Origin: Bradyrhizobium sacchari
GTDB lineage: Bacteria; Pseudomonadota; Alphaproteobacteria; Rhizobiales; Xanthobacteraceae
Length of the DNA: 55,728 bases
Direction of reading: 5' to 3'
NCBI RefSeq assembly: GCF_002068095.1
Contig: NZ_LWIG01000063.1
Location: forward strand, 1-55,728
Part shown: positions 17,323 through 27,028 of the stretch, in pieces
Layout: every line of letters starts with the position of its first letter
How positions within the stretch are numbered: position 1 is the first letter of the stretch
Notes under the pieces: model-generated
What the model saw: the letters and a program-made list of their open reading frames with translations, nothing else
Database searches by the model: none
Told to the model about the DNA's origin: nothing
Position numbers and translations under genes: made by a program

Positions 17323-18780
17323 TCAGGCGGCGGTCTCCGACCGCCGTATCCGGGCTAGGCCGAACGTAGTCAACGTCCCCCGCAGCTCCCGGTCGAGCGC
17401 GAGGATTGCGGCCGCATATGTCACGAACCCGCCGGCGCTCATGATTGCAAGGATCGCCACCGGATGAACTGACCCGAGATGCGGTCGCAGGAAAATCAGG
17501 ACTGCCGCCATGACCGCGGTCGCAATCACGGGGTACACGGCGACGCCGATGGTACGCCCAATCGGAATTCCAACCCACGCCTTCAGCGCAAACAGGATGA
17601 CGGGCGTTGCAAGCAGCATTCGGACGACATTGCCGATCGCCGCCCCCTCGACGCCGTATTGCGCGGCGACGACACCGACGGTCGCGCTGAGAACGAATTC
17701 GACGACATTGATCAGCAGGACTTGCCACATCAGGCCAATCGCCATCAACGCGTTGGTCTTGTAGTAGATCAACGGGACGAAGAATGCGATCTGGGCCAGG
17801 ATCTGCATCAGCGGGATACTGGCTTGCCATTTGGTGCCGAACATCAGGGTCAGAAGCTCGGGCGCCACGATCGCCGCTCCGACGAACAGCGGATAGATGA
17901 AGACGGCGGTCATGTGAACGAGCCGCAAATAGGCCTTGATCAGGGCCGGCCGATCGTTCTGCAGACGTGCGAGCGAGGTTAGCGTGACCGTCGTCACCGG
18001 CCGGATCGACAGTTCCAGCAGCAGATCGATTCCGCGCCAGGCGATGCGCAGATAGCCAAGCCCCTGCGCCCCGACGAAATAGCCCACGATGAGGTCGAGC
18101 ACACGCTGATTTCCCGTGCCCAGCAACGAGGACAACGAGACCGCAAGGCCGCTGTTCAGCTGGTCCAGAGCAATGCGCCAGCGGAAGCGAGCCGACGGAA
18201 GCCAGCGGGTCGCAACGAGAATCGCGATGATGTACCAGATGTAGTAAGTGAGCCTCTGCGCCACCAGGCTGAATACGCCGAAGCCCGTGAGGGCCATGAC
18301 CATCGCGATGGTGCCGCTGACCATCGTCGCAGACACGTTGCGCGCCGCGATCGCACGGAATCCGAACGACCTGCGCAGCTTCGCCTCATACACCGTGCCT
18401 GCAGCAAACAGGAGCGACATCGGCGACAGGATCTGCATGACGATCTTCAGCTCGGGAACCTTGAACAGATCGGCGAGGCCCTGCGCTCCGAGAAACATCG
18501 CGAGCGTGAGCAATGTTCCGATCGCAAAGCTGCTCCAGAACGCCGTATCGAGCTCCTCGTCGGTCATCTCCTGGCGCTGCACCAGCACCTCGGTCAGCCC
18601 GGCGCGGCCCATCAGATTCGAGATGTCGATGAAGGCCGTGGCTATGCCGACCACGCCGAAAGCTTCAGGCCCCAGCGCGCGCGCGAGCACGATGAAGAGC
18701 ACGAACTGGAACAGCGTCTGGCCGCCGGTGCCGAGCACCATCCAGAACACGCCGGTGACGGTGTGCTTGCGCAGGGACAT
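17323..18780 (-). CDS. Oligosaccharide flippase family protein (Wzx/MOP)
   Basis: A 485-residue membrane protein with the typical MOP-family start (TVTGVFWMVLGTGGQTLFQFVLFIVLARALGPEAFGVVGIA) and an LTEVLVQR segment; about 12-14 hydrophobic helices. Closely matches the lipopolysaccharide/EPS exporter group (WzxC/ExoT-like). It is the last gene of the minus-strand operon, 6 bp after the GT2 gene, and is expected to move the finished lipid-linked repeat to the periplasm. An 8-bp hairpin covers its last codons (17328-17346) between the two convergent flippase genes and may help terminate. Confidence 0.88.
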   Translation of the reverse strand: MSLRKHTVTGVFWMVLGTGGQTLFQFVLFIVLARALGPEAFGVVGIATAFIDISNLMGRAGLTEVLVQRQEMTDEELDTAFWSSFAIGTLLTLAMFLGAQGLADLFKVPELKIVMQILSPMSLLFAAGTVYEAKLRRSFGFRAIAARNVSATMVSGTIAMVMALTGFGVFSLVAQRLTYYIWYIIAILVATRWLPSARFRWRIALDQLNSGLAVSLSSLLGTGNQRVLDLIVGYFVGAQGLGYLRIAWRGIDLLLELSIRPVTTVTLTSLARLQNDRPALIKAYLRLVHMTAVFIYPLFVGAAIVAPELLTLMFGTKWQASIPLMQILAQIAFFVPLIYYKTNALMAIGLMWQVLLINVVEFVLSATVGVVAAQYGVEGAAIGNVVRMLLATPVILFALKAWVGIPIGRTIGVAVYPVIATAVMAAVLIFLRPHLGSVHPVAILAIMSAGGFVTYAAAILALDRELRGTLTTFGLARIRRSETAA

Positions 18781-18786
18781 CGCGGA

Positions 18787-19785
18787 CTACTTCGTCGCGC
18801 CGGCGGCGCCGCGCTGAATTCGCTTCCATGCCAGCGGCAGCAGGAATTGCAGCGACGACGGGTGGCGCAACAATCTGGCGATCACGGTGCTGGCCGGAGC
18901 ACTCTTGCGCATGTTGAGCGTGATCAGAAACTCATTGAAGCGCAGCATGCGAATGCGACGCTGACTGACCAATCGTGCCGCCTGAGACGAGATGCGTGCG
19001 CCGTATTGTTGCAGGAAATCCTCGCAGGACTTTGCCTTCTTGATGTAATCGGTGTTGGTCCGCGAGAATTCCGAGATCTTGCGCGAAATCGGGCCGAACG
19101 TCGGCGTGTAGACGTAGTAGGCGGCGGTCGCAATCTCGGCCCTTGCACCGCAAGCAAGCAGCGCGGAGTAGAAATAGGAATCCTCGCCGTGCCGATAGCC
19201 CGTCGGGTAGCTGAGCCGATTCTGCTGGACGAACGCCCGGCTCACGACCGGCTTCATCAATCCGAGCTGATATCCGCTCTCGACGAAATCATTCTGAAGA
19301 AAGAACTCCAGGGTGAGCGGAACATAGTCGCGCGGGTCGTTCTCGATGATCGAGATGACGCGCGGGATCGTGGCGTCGGCGTGATAGTCGAACAGGTCGA
19401 TGTTGTCGGCGATGACATCGAGATTCTCGGATTCCGCACGACCTGCGAGCGTCGCGAGCCGTTCCGGCCGGTAGGTGTCGTCGGCATCGAGGATGGCGAT
19501 CCAGCGGCCCTGCGCCGCGGCGAAGCCGCTGTTGCGGGCCACTGATGGTCCGCCGTTCTTTTCGAGATTGACGGGACGGATGCGATGATCGTCCGCCGCC
19601 AGCGCGCCGACGACGGCCATGGTATCGTCCGTCGAGCAGTCATTGACGACGATGATCTCGAAATCCTGCTCCGTTTGCGCCTGAACGGATGCGATCGCGC
19701 GTGCGATGCACCCCGACGCATTGTAGGCGGGGATGACGACCGACACGCGCGGTCCCTGCGAAACTGACGTGGATGGCGATGTCAT
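18787..19785 (-). CDS. Glycosyltransferase family 2 protein
   Basis: A 332-residue GT-A fold transferase. VSVVIPAYNASGCIARAI opens the nucleotide-binding half, IIVVNDCSTDDT follows, and the metal-binding DxD motif is in AILDADDTYRP. The start is ATG 19785, with CAGGAAG about 7 bases upstream; a longer frame running further upstream reads as shadow of the preceding gene. The ATG overlaps the stop of the upstream GT4 gene by 4 bp, indicating translational coupling. Likely adds a sugar to the growing repeat at the cytoplasmic face. No membrane segments, so not a polymerising synthase. Confidence 0.88.
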   Translation of the reverse strand: MTSPSTSVSQGPRVSVVIPAYNASGCIARAIASVQAQTEQDFEIIVVNDCSTDDTMAVVGALAADDHRIRPVNLEKNGGPSVARNSGFAAAQGRWIAILDADDTYRPERLATLAGRAESENLDVIADNIDLFDYHADATIPRVISIIENDPRDYVPLTLEFFLQNDFVESGYQLGLMKPVVSRAFVQQNRLSYPTGYRHGEDSYFYSALLACGARAEIATAAYYVYTPTFGPISRKISEFSRTNTDYIKKAKSCEDFLQQYGARISSQAARLVSQRRIRMLRFNEFLITLNMRKSAPASTVIARLLRHPSSLQFLLPLAWKRIQRGAAGATK

Positions 19786-20969
19786 GATCTTCCTGCGGCG
19801 ATCTCGGCCCGCGGATGCGGGCGGTGTGCGGCCGTATCCGGCCGGTATGTCAGCTCGGCGCATCGCTCCCAGGAGAACGTCTGCGCCCAATTTTTGGCGG
19901 CTGCACCGAACTTCTCGACGTCTTGCGGCCGATCGAGAAGCTGCTCGAGCAAGCCCGCCAGCTTCTCCGGCGAGCGATCTTCCAGCAGAACCCCGGTCTC
20001 GCCGTCCAGCACCACTTCGGGCACGCCTCCGTGCGGCGCGGCGACGCTTGGCAGCGATTGCGCTGCCGCTTCGAGATAGGCCAGCCCGAAACCCTCCACC
20101 TTCTCCGGATTCGGCTCCGCGACCATGCAGAACAGCCAGGCGGACGCGTAGAAGCTGCGGACGTCGTCGTTCGAGACGGCGCCCGTGAAGACGACAGGCA
20201 CGCCGCATGCCGCCGCAAGCCGCTTCAGCTCGTCCTGATAGGACGCGTCCAGGGCCTTCCCGACGACGACGTAACCGAGCTGATCCTTGGCGTGCTGAGG
20301 CAGCAAGGCAAGCGCCTGAAGCAGGTGACGGTGGCCCTTGCGAACATCCAGGCGCGCCACCGTGAGCAGCAGTTTGCGGCCGGTCGGCACGGCGTACTTC
20401 GCCAGCGTCGCGGCGGCGTCCGCCGACGTGCCGAACCAGAACGGATCGACGCCCAGCAGCGTCACCGCCGTCCGAGGAGGCGATGCCAGATAAGGGTGAT
20501 GCCGGAGGACGAGCGCTTCAGTGAACCGACTGTTGGCGACGACATGATCGGCGCCCCGAAGATAGGACCGGCCGAACAGAAGCCCCGTCACGCGGGACTT
20601 CGCGAGGAGAAGCACGTCCGTGCCGTGCATCATCGCGACGATGGGCCGGCGCGTGAGCCGGCGCAACCATGGGATCACCATCACGAACGGCCAATCGGCC
20701 GCATGGATCACGTCGAAGGTCCACGGCCTGACGCGAAGCAACGCGAACAGCAGACGCGGCAGCGCCCGCGTGGCGTAAACCCCGCCGGCGAAGCGCCGGA
20801 CCGCGAAAGGATAGAGCCTGTCCGCCGCGGTGTTGTCGTTCCCGAAGTCGGGGGCGAGGATTTCGACCGTGTGCCCCTGCGCCGTCGCGGCCCGCGCCAT
20901 CTCGACGCAGTAAGTACCGACACCCCCGCGAAACGGCGGGAATTCATGAGTCAGAACGAGAATACGCAC
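19782..20969 (-). CDS. Glycosyltransferase family 4 protein
   Basis: A 395-residue GT4 enzyme from GTG 20969: RILVLTHEFPPFRGGVGTY at the N-terminus, LLTVARLDVRKGHRHLLQA at the domain boundary and EGFGLAYLEAAAQ as E-x7-E donor motif, followed by GGVPEVV. GGAGGA lies about 8 bases before this GTG, which favours it over an in-frame ATG at 21035. The C-terminal codons overlap the GT2 start by 4 bp. Fifth GT4 of the locus, belonging to the minus-strand operon. Resembles PimB/mannosyl-type GT4 proteins, but the donor is not proven. Confidence 0.88.
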   Translation of the reverse strand: MRILVLTHEFPPFRGGVGTYCVEMARAATAQGHTVEILAPDFGNDNTAADRLYPFAVRRFAGGVYATRALPRLLFALLRVRPWTFDVIHAADWPFVMVIPWLRRLTRRPIVAMMHGTDVLLLAKSRVTGLLFGRSYLRGADHVVANSRFTEALVLRHHPYLASPPRTAVTLLGVDPFWFGTSADAAATLAKYAVPTGRKLLLTVARLDVRKGHRHLLQALALLPQHAKDQLGYVVVGKALDASYQDELKRLAAACGVPVVFTGAVSNDDVRSFYASAWLFCMVAEPNPEKVEGFGLAYLEAAAQSLPSVAAPHGGVPEVVLDGETGVLLEDRSPEKLAGLLEQLLDRPQDVEKFGAAAKNWAQTFSWERCAELTYRPDTAAHRPHPRAEIAAGRS

Positions 20970-21031
20970 TATGTCATCCTCCAACCCGATGCCGATAGAC
21001 CGTCGAAGACACCCGGTCGAGCCTGTTTCGA

Positions 21032-22108
21032 TCACGCACGTTGTTGAACCTCCTCGCCCTCGACGACGTCACGCCGGGCCAGGAGCCGGTCGACCGCCGT
21101 GCGAAGACGCACCTCGATCAGCTCATAGCTCAAAGCCGAAGCCGCGAGCGACAGCGCGGCGCCGATCAGGGCGAAGCCGCACCACAGCACCCAGGCGTTG
21201 ACGCCGAGGTCGAACAGCTTCCTGCCGATCACCTGCAACGGGAACAGGACGAAAGGATGCACCAGATAGAGGCTGTAACTGATCTTGCCGACATATTGCA
21301 GGCTGCGCAGCCGCGCGAGACCCGCGAACCACGAGTCCGGCGTCAACGCCATTGCGAACAGCGCAATGCCCGGGATCAGCGCGAGCCAGACGCTGACATA
21401 CTCCAGCAAGCCGAACATCAGCACGAAACAGGCAACAGCCGCGATCGATCCGGAGATTCCTCGAAGCGGCAGCCGCAGCGAGGCCATGCCGCAGAGGATA
21501 CCGATCCCGAAGAATGCGGTGTTGGGACGGTAAGCCACCGCGGCCACCGCAATGAGCGCCACGGACACGATGGCCAGCCTGCTTCCCGCCCGCCGCGCCA
21601 GAAAGATGGCGGCGAACCAGATGTAGAAAGCCCATTCGTAGCTCAGCGTCCAGGCATTCTGCTGGGCGATCGGCAATCCGAGCGCATCGGGAAGAAAGAC
21701 CAGGTTGACGAGGAACAGTTCGACGTAAGTGCCAAGGTCGATTCCCTTGAAGAACTTGTAGCCGACGATCGGGCCCAGTGTGAACACGATCAGGTGCAGG
21801 ACGACGAACACCGGAAGAATGCGCAGGCAGCGGTCGTACATGAATTTCGAAACCTGGCCATGACGCATCAGGCTGGCCGGAATCAGGAAGCCGCTGATCA
21901 TGAAGAACAGCTCGACCCCATGACCGCCGGTCTCGAACGTCCTCTGAACCCAGAGCGGCAGCGCGGGGAGGAATCCCGCCAGCATCGGCATCGCGTACAG
22001 ATGTGCAAACACCACGGTCAGGGCGGCGAGGCCGCGAAGCCCCTGGATCGAAGGAAGGAAGCCGCCACGTTGCGCGCCGGCCTCGCCCGATTTGTCGGGC
22101 CGGGTCAT
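21032..22108 (-). CDS. Acyltransferase family 3 membrane protein
   Basis: A 358-residue multi-spanning protein. SIQGLRGLAALTVVFAH at the N-terminus, with the conserved His in the first helix, and ELFFMISGFLIPASLMR are the signature of the OafA/ExoZ-type acyltransferase-3 family, which O-acetylates surface polysaccharides. ATG 22108 overlaps the stop of the preceding acyltransferase by 4 bp; a longer frame upstream is a shadow of that gene. About ten hydrophobic helices. Expected to decorate EPS with acetyl or similar groups. Confidence 0.9.
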   Translation of the reverse strand: MTRPDKSGEAGAQRGGFLPSIQGLRGLAALTVVFAHLYAMPMLAGFLPALPLWVQRTFETGGHGVELFFMISGFLIPASLMRHGQVSKFMYDRCLRILPVFVVLHLIVFTLGPIVGYKFFKGIDLGTYVELFLVNLVFLPDALGLPIAQQNAWTLSYEWAFYIWFAAIFLARRAGSRLAIVSVALIAVAAVAYRPNTAFFGIGILCGMASLRLPLRGISGSIAAVACFVLMFGLLEYVSVWLALIPGIALFAMALTPDSWFAGLARLRSLQYVGKISYSLYLVHPFVLFPLQVIGRKLFDLGVNAWVLWCGFALIGAALSLAASALSYELIEVRLRTAVDRLLARRDVVEGEEVQQRA

Positions 22109-23202
22109 GCGACGCTCCGCTGCGCAGCCGGCAGCGTTGCGGGCCCGGCCTCTCGCCGCGACCGGAACCTGCGGCCAAACCCGATCGCAGGCTTCTCGAC
22201 CAGCGCATAAGTAGCCCAGCTCAGCAGGATGGTCGTGCCGACCACGCCGACGGCGAAGAGCAGCCACTGCAGGAGCGTCGCCCCTGCGCCGAAATAGTGC
22301 AGGGCTATCGACAGCACGTAAACCTGCATCAGATACACGGAATAACTGATCGTGCCGATGAAGCTCAGGGCCTGCGCGGCGAGGCGATCACCAAAACTGG
22401 CGAACACCAGGAAGACGAGGCCCGCGGCGATATAGGCCGATGCGATCGAATAGCTGAAGAAGAAGTCCTGATAAACCGCGCCGTAGAGGCGGTGGAAAAT
22501 CAAGGCCGCGAATGCGCAGTAAAGGCCGAGACAGACCGCGACGTGCCACCACCGCAACCGCCTCTCCATCACCGTGTCACGGATCACCTTTCCGATCAGC
22601 ATCGCATCGATGTTGAGGACGACCTCGAGCAGGCGCGACACGATCCGCTGCTCGAACAGGATCGGCAGAACGATGCCTCCGACCGATAGTACGACGACGA
22701 TGGCGAACACGGCCTTGCTGCGCCGAAGCAGGCCGAGAACGAAGAGAACGGCGCAACCGATGTAGAAGATGAGCTCGATCGCCAATGTCCAGTGCGCAAT
22801 CACCATGTTGGGCACCCCGACGAGATTCTGGAACATCGTAAGGTTCACGCCGAGTTGCCAGGCGGGAAACACCTTGGCTTCGGTGACCGGCAGGATCGCG
22901 ACCGCGAGAACGATGGCCAGCCAATACATCGGATAGAGCCGGAAGAAGCGGCTGACGGCGAAGTCGCGAACCGGCGTGGAGCTGTCGGAAAAGCTGTAAG
23001 GCACGACGAAACCGCTGACGAAGAAGAACAGCACGACGCCGAACCGGCCGAAGTTGAAGTAGTATCCGATCAAGCCGTGCAGAAATCCCTCATACGGCCC
23101 GGTTTGCCCGGTGAGCACGACATGCTCCAGAACGTGCTGAATGATCACGCTGAGGACGGCAATTCCGCGCAAGGTGTCGACAAAGGCAAGTCGGCTATGC
23201 AT
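22105..23202 (-). CDS. Acyltransferase family 3 membrane protein
   Basis: A 365-residue protein from ATG 23202 (GAAGGGAC upstream; an earlier in-frame ATG at 23235 has no good site). It shows RLAFVDTLRGIAVLSVIIQH, then GVVLFFFVSGFVVPYSF and about ten membrane helices, as in the OafA/ExoZ family. It is one of three acyltransferases in the same operon and differs clearly from its neighbour, so the three probably modify different positions or different sugars. Acyl group unknown. Confidence 0.9.
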   Translation of the reverse strand: MHSRLAFVDTLRGIAVLSVIIQHVLEHVVLTGQTGPYEGFLHGLIGYYFNFGRFGVVLFFFVSGFVVPYSFSDSSTPVRDFAVSRFFRLYPMYWLAIVLAVAILPVTEAKVFPAWQLGVNLTMFQNLVGVPNMVIAHWTLAIELIFYIGCAVLFVLGLLRRSKAVFAIVVVLSVGGIVLPILFEQRIVSRLLEVVLNIDAMLIGKVIRDTVMERRLRWWHVAVCLGLYCAFAALIFHRLYGAVYQDFFFSYSIASAYIAAGLVFLVFASFGDRLAAQALSFIGTISYSVYLMQVYVLSIALHYFGAGATLLQWLLFAVGVVGTTILLSWATYALVEKPAIGFGRRFRSRREAGPATLPAAQRSVA

Positions 23203-23291
23203 GTAAGTCCCTTCGTGCCGTCGGATAACCGACAAACAGGTCGATCCTCGTCAACATCGGCCCGCCGGCCCGGCTCTGCGCCCCACCCGCT

Positions 23292-24626
23292 TCAACTGAC
23301 CGGCCGCGCGACCCCGACTGCAGCACCGTGCAGTGTGGTCCCCTCACCGGCCGGTACGCGCCGCGGCCCCTGGAGAGCTCCGGTCATCCGCCGCGAGAAG
23401 ACCTCGCTGAATCCGAGTGCGATGACGAGAAGACCGGTCGCCGGTCCGTAGCTGAGCACCGTTATGGTGAAGATGTTCATCACGAAGATGACGGAGAGCT
23501 TGTAGACGTCCGTGATCCCGGCAGTGGCACGAAACACCATCCACATGTAGACGACGAACGGCAGGCCGAACATCACGTAGGTGCCGATGTAGAAATTGTC
23601 GACCGGCACCCAATATCCATGCAAGTTCGAGAACAGTTGCTGCGGATAGTTGAAGCAGCCGATGCCACAGCCCGTAATGATGCCGATCGGCATCAACTGG
23701 CTGAGGTAGACGAAGGGCAGCTGCCAGCTGTTGTTGATCCGGTCCTGGAGGCTGTAGAAGAAGCCCTTGTGCCCCGGGGACAGGTCCACGCCGGTGAACA
23801 GCACGATGAGCACAATGGGGACCAGTATCGCCGCAAAGGAACTGAGCGTCAGCTTTCGAAGCGTCGGCAGCCTGTTCTCCTCGGGCAGGGCGCGCACCAC
23901 GAGCAGACAGACGAGGTAGATGATGAGAACTCCCATCGTCGTCTTGTTCGTGGTCAGGCGGATCGCGTAAGCGGAAATTCCGCCCAGCACGAGGCACCAG
24001 ACGACGCTCCTGCGGATCGACGTCAGCACGAAGGCAATCAGGATGAAGTAAGCCGCCATCGTGCTGTCAGCGGCAAATCCGGTCAACCTCTGTTCCGCGA
24101 ACGACCACCATAGCCGCCCGGCCTCGCGAACAGCACCGAACGATTCGTACTTGAACCCGACCCACGGCATCGCCCAGTACTTCGACAGGAAGACGCCGCC
24201 CAGGGTGATGTAGAACGTCACGGTCACGATCTGCAACATTCTGCGGTAGTCGCCGATCTTCGCGTCGCAAAAACAGAAGCCGACGAACAGCGGAAACATC
24301 ATCTTGATGGAAGAGAACAGCGCCGTCGTGCTGCCCAGGAAAAAGAAGCCGATCGCGAGCGACACGCAGATCTGGACGAAAACCAGAAGCGCCATGACGC
24401 TTCTGTTGTCGACGATGCAACGCTTGAGAAAGAGAGCGACGCACAGGATCGCCGCCAAGTCGGGCGTGAACCAGAGCACATCCATGTGCAATTTGGCGGA
24501 ATAGTACCGCATCACGCCGCCGAACGCGTCGCGGATGAGGTAGAGCGAGAAGACGATGGCCTCGAGGGAAAAGCCGCCCGTCTCGGACTCGGATTGTCGA
24601 CTTACTGTCACGTTGGCGCTCGTCAT
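23292..24626 (-). CDS. Polysaccharide polymerase (Wzy-like) membrane protein
   Basis: A 444-residue protein with about 11-12 hydrophobic segments and a large loop after residue 265 (VDLSPGHKGFFYSLQDRINNSW ... GCGIGCFNYP), the layout of Wzy polymerases. Sequence similarity within this group is always weak, so the call is by topology and context. ATG 24626 begins 1 bp after the stop of the upstream acyltransferase, so translation is coupled. It would join lipid-linked repeats in the periplasm. The locus also has a second candidate at 27.0 kb. Confidence 0.72.
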   Translation of the reverse strand: MTSANVTVSRQSESETGGFSLEAIVFSLYLIRDAFGGVMRYYSAKLHMDVLWFTPDLAAILCVALFLKRCIVDNRSVMALLVFVQICVSLAIGFFFLGSTTALFSSIKMMFPLFVGFCFCDAKIGDYRRMLQIVTVTFYITLGGVFLSKYWAMPWVGFKYESFGAVREAGRLWWSFAEQRLTGFAADSTMAAYFILIAFVLTSIRRSVVWCLVLGGISAYAIRLTTNKTTMGVLIIYLVCLLVVRALPEENRLPTLRKLTLSSFAAILVPIVLIVLFTGVDLSPGHKGFFYSLQDRINNSWQLPFVYLSQLMPIGIITGCGIGCFNYPQQLFSNLHGYWVPVDNFYIGTYVMFGLPFVVYMWMVFRATAGITDVYKLSVIFVMNIFTITVLSYGPATGLLVIALGFSEVFSRRMTGALQGPRRVPAGEGTTLHGAAVGVARPVS

Positions 24627-24627
24627 C

Positions 24628-25839
24628 TTAACTCTGCAATCGCGTCGAAGGCACTGCCCGCGTCTTGTTGAATCGGAAGCTGCCCTGCAACCAGCGATTC
24701 ATCAGCTTCCCCCCGGGGAGCTCCACGAACGTGTAGGTGAGGTGTGACAGAATAAGGACGGCGAGAACGTCGATCGCCAGCATGAGTGATGCCGCCAAGC
24801 CGTTGCAGACCGCGTCCAGGGCCGCAATCGGGCGCGGCCCCACCGCTCTCACGAAGTACTCGGCGAGGAGAATGACGAAGGCATGAACCATGTAGACGGA
24901 ATACGAACGTCGTCCGAGCCACACCAGGGGCGACCACCCGAGCAATTGCGGCAACGGGCCCGCCCCGGGGTACGCCAGCAGGGAGCCGAGAAGAAGGGCG
25001 AAGACGAAAGGCGCGGCGAAACTCAGCTGCGGCCATGCCCCCACCGACGACACGAGAACGACGCTGGCCACGCACGCCAAGATTTGAAGCATGCCGTAAA
25101 GGCCGCGGCGGTCGCTTCGGTGAATGCGCAGACAGAGCTGCGCCGTCAGAACTCCGAGGAAAAATCCCACGACGCAACGGATCAGGCCGAAATCCCATTG
25201 CAGCTCGAGGCTCCGCTTGCCCAGCACGATGATCAGGAGCATCAGCGCCGCCAGCACGAGCGCTGCTGCAGCAGAGCCGAGCACCCATGTGGCACCAACT
25301 CGCACGGAGAGCAGCATCACGAGGCCGAAGGCGATGTAGGTGTAGAATTCGACGCTGATGCTCCAGCTCGGACCGTTCCAGCTCAGATAATCGATGAAGC
25401 CCAGAGAGTGGAGCATGAACAGGTTGAGCACGAACGAGTAGGCGTTGTTGACCTCGAACGCGGCAGGAACCGCGACGACGAGACCAGCTCCGACCAGGCC
25501 GAGGCGCAGAAATCGAAACAGCAGCATGACGAAAAGCATGACCACGTGCAGCGGATAGAGTCGCGCGAAGCGGCGTTGCAAGAATTCTCGCAGGGAAAAA
25601 TCGCCGGATTGCGGTTGTGCGTAACTCAACGTCATAACAATGCCGCTGAGAACGAAGAAGAGATCAACAAAGAGCCAGGCATTGCGGAAGAACGGCCAAT
25701 CGATCCATGGACGCTGCGGGAAGGCGGCCAAGAAAGTCGGCATCAGAACGAGGTGATGAATCACAACTGAAAGCGCGGCGATTCCTCGAATGCTATCCAG
25801 TGGGAGATAGTGCGGTTTGGGCTTATGCGTCGACTCCAT
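24628..25839 (-). CDS. Acyltransferase family 3 membrane protein
   Basis: A 403-residue protein, first gene of the seven-gene minus-strand operon. YLPLDSIRGIAALSVVIHH carries the conserved family Arg/His pair, and LFVDLFFVLSGIVMTLSY the second motif. About ten membrane segments. Start ATG 25839 is preferred over ATG 25872 because the protein family begins at this point. Probable EPS O-acetyltransferase; the acceptor is unknown. Confidence 0.9.
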   Translation of the reverse strand: MESTHKPKPHYLPLDSIRGIAALSVVIHHLVLMPTFLAAFPQRPWIDWPFFRNAWLFVDLFFVLSGIVMTLSYAQPQSGDFSLREFLQRRFARLYPLHVVMLFVMLLFRFLRLGLVGAGLVVAVPAAFEVNNAYSFVLNLFMLHSLGFIDYLSWNGPSWSISVEFYTYIAFGLVMLLSVRVGATWVLGSAAAALVLAALMLLIIVLGKRSLELQWDFGLIRCVVGFFLGVLTAQLCLRIHRSDRRGLYGMLQILACVASVVLVSSVGAWPQLSFAAPFVFALLLGSLLAYPGAGPLPQLLGWSPLVWLGRRSYSVYMVHAFVILLAEYFVRAVGPRPIAALDAVCNGLAASLMLAIDVLAVLILSHLTYTFVELPGGKLMNRWLQGSFRFNKTRAVPSTRLQS

Positions 25840-26165
25840 CACTATCCCGTTGCTTAATTTGCTGCGTTGCAATATTCTAACTTTTGAGCTCGATTTTCAA
25901 TGAAAATCTGAGTTTCGCGATGCGCGATTTGTTGAACGCAAGTTCACAGCGCGCGATGAACGTTGATGCGGACGGGACGACGGCAGCCACCATGTTCCAC
26001 CACGCGAGAATGTCGATCGATGCCCGCATGGCACGAGTTCTGAATAGCGAACGCAATACAATGCGAGATCGATCCTGAATTGGGCGAGATTTCCATTGTC
26101 CCCAACCAACAACGAACGGAAGACGTCCACATGATCGATCAGCCGCAACATTGGGAGAATTCCTA
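25840..26165. promoter_or_regulatory. Divergent promoter region
   Basis: About 325 bp between the acyltransferase operon (minus) and the methyltransferase (plus), AT-richer than the coding DNA around it. It should carry promoters for both units. Short open frames here have atypical composition and no ribosome binding sites. I see no clear operator. Confidence 0.5.
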
Positions 26166-26870
26166 GTGGCCTATTCTTCCATGACGATTGGGAACACGAA
26201 CTCCATCAAGCGTTGGAGCCACAATTCGCGTTTCACCAAGGCGCTGAGTGTCATGCCGCCGGCGGAAAACGATCGCATCCTCGATTTCGGAACGGGAGAC
26301 GGACACCTCGTCGGCTTGCTCAAGGAACAATGCCCCTCCGTCAGTGTCTGCGGCTTCGACCCGCATCTCGATGCGGCGGCAAATGAGGTGAAACAACGGT
26401 TTCCGGATGTCAGATTTGTGCGCGAGCGCGACAGCATCGGAGAAGGCCCCTTCGACAAGGTCTATTGTCTCGAGACGCTCGAGCACTTTGTCGGCCCTCC
26501 TCTCATGGACATCGTGACCTTCCTGACGCAGCAGACCGCACCCAACGGCCGCATCCTCGTCTCGGTGCCGATCGAGATCGGGCCCTCTTCCTTGCTGAAG
26601 AACCTCTTCCGCATGGCCACCGGCCAACGCCACCGCGGCACGACGTGGAAGATCGTCTGGGATTCATTCATCGGCAACACGTCTGCAATCGCGCGGCCGC
26701 CGAGCGATACGGGCTGGATCTCGTCGCACCTGGGCTTCGATTTCCGCGTGATCCCCGTCTTGTTCGCAAAATGCGGTTTCGAAGTAGAGTCCTACGGCTA
26801 CTCGCCTATGCCGCTGCCCACCCACATGATCAACAGCCAGGTGCTCTTCCGCTTCAAGCGAAAGGCTTAG
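26166..26870 (+). CDS. Class I SAM-dependent methyltransferase
   Basis: A 234-residue protein with the SAM-binding motif I ILDFGTGDGHL (near residues 40-50), the acidic strand-2 position in VCGFDPHLDA, and KVYCLETLEHF as motif for strand 4. GTG 26166 is preceded by GGGAGAA at good distance; the in-frame TTG at 26151 overlaps that site. It lies directly in the EPS locus, so sugar O-methylation of the EPS repeat is the natural guess (Bradyrhizobium EPS is known to contain O-methyl-galactose), but the sequence does not prove the substrate. Confidence 0.82.
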   Translation: MAYSSMTIGNTNSIKRWSHNSRFTKALSVMPPAENDRILDFGTGDGHLVGLLKEQCPSVSVCGFDPHLDAAANEVKQRFPDVRFVRERDSIGEGPFDKVYCLETLEHFVGPPLMDIVTFLTQQTAPNGRILVSVPIEIGPSSLLKNLFRMATGQRHRGTTWKIVWDSFIGNTSAIARPPSDTGWISSHLGFDFRVIPVLFAKCGFEVESYGYSPMPLPTHMINSQVLFRFKRKA

Positions 26871-26919
26871 TGCCGGCCGAAGTGGCAATCGCCCGCTCCC
26901 ACCGCTTCACAGGCATCGA

Positions 26920-26946
26920 AATCAGCGCTTCCTGAAGGCGCTGATT
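26920..26946 (+). terminator. Hairpin after the methyltransferase gene
   Basis: AATCAGCGC (26920-26928) pairs with GCGCTGATT (26938-26946), 9-bp stem. The following bases are only moderately T-rich, so termination strength is uncertain. Confidence 0.45.
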
Positions 26947-27028
26947 GATGCTTAATGCAGCACGTTGCCGCGGGCTGGGATCCGCGACGGACTAGATTGC
27001 CGCTTGCGGGGGAATACAGCTGAACACC

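Noticed and set aside
25884..26078. Open frame of 64 codons in the divergent promoter region
   Set aside because: No ribosome binding site; composition not distinct from random; the region is needed for two promoters.
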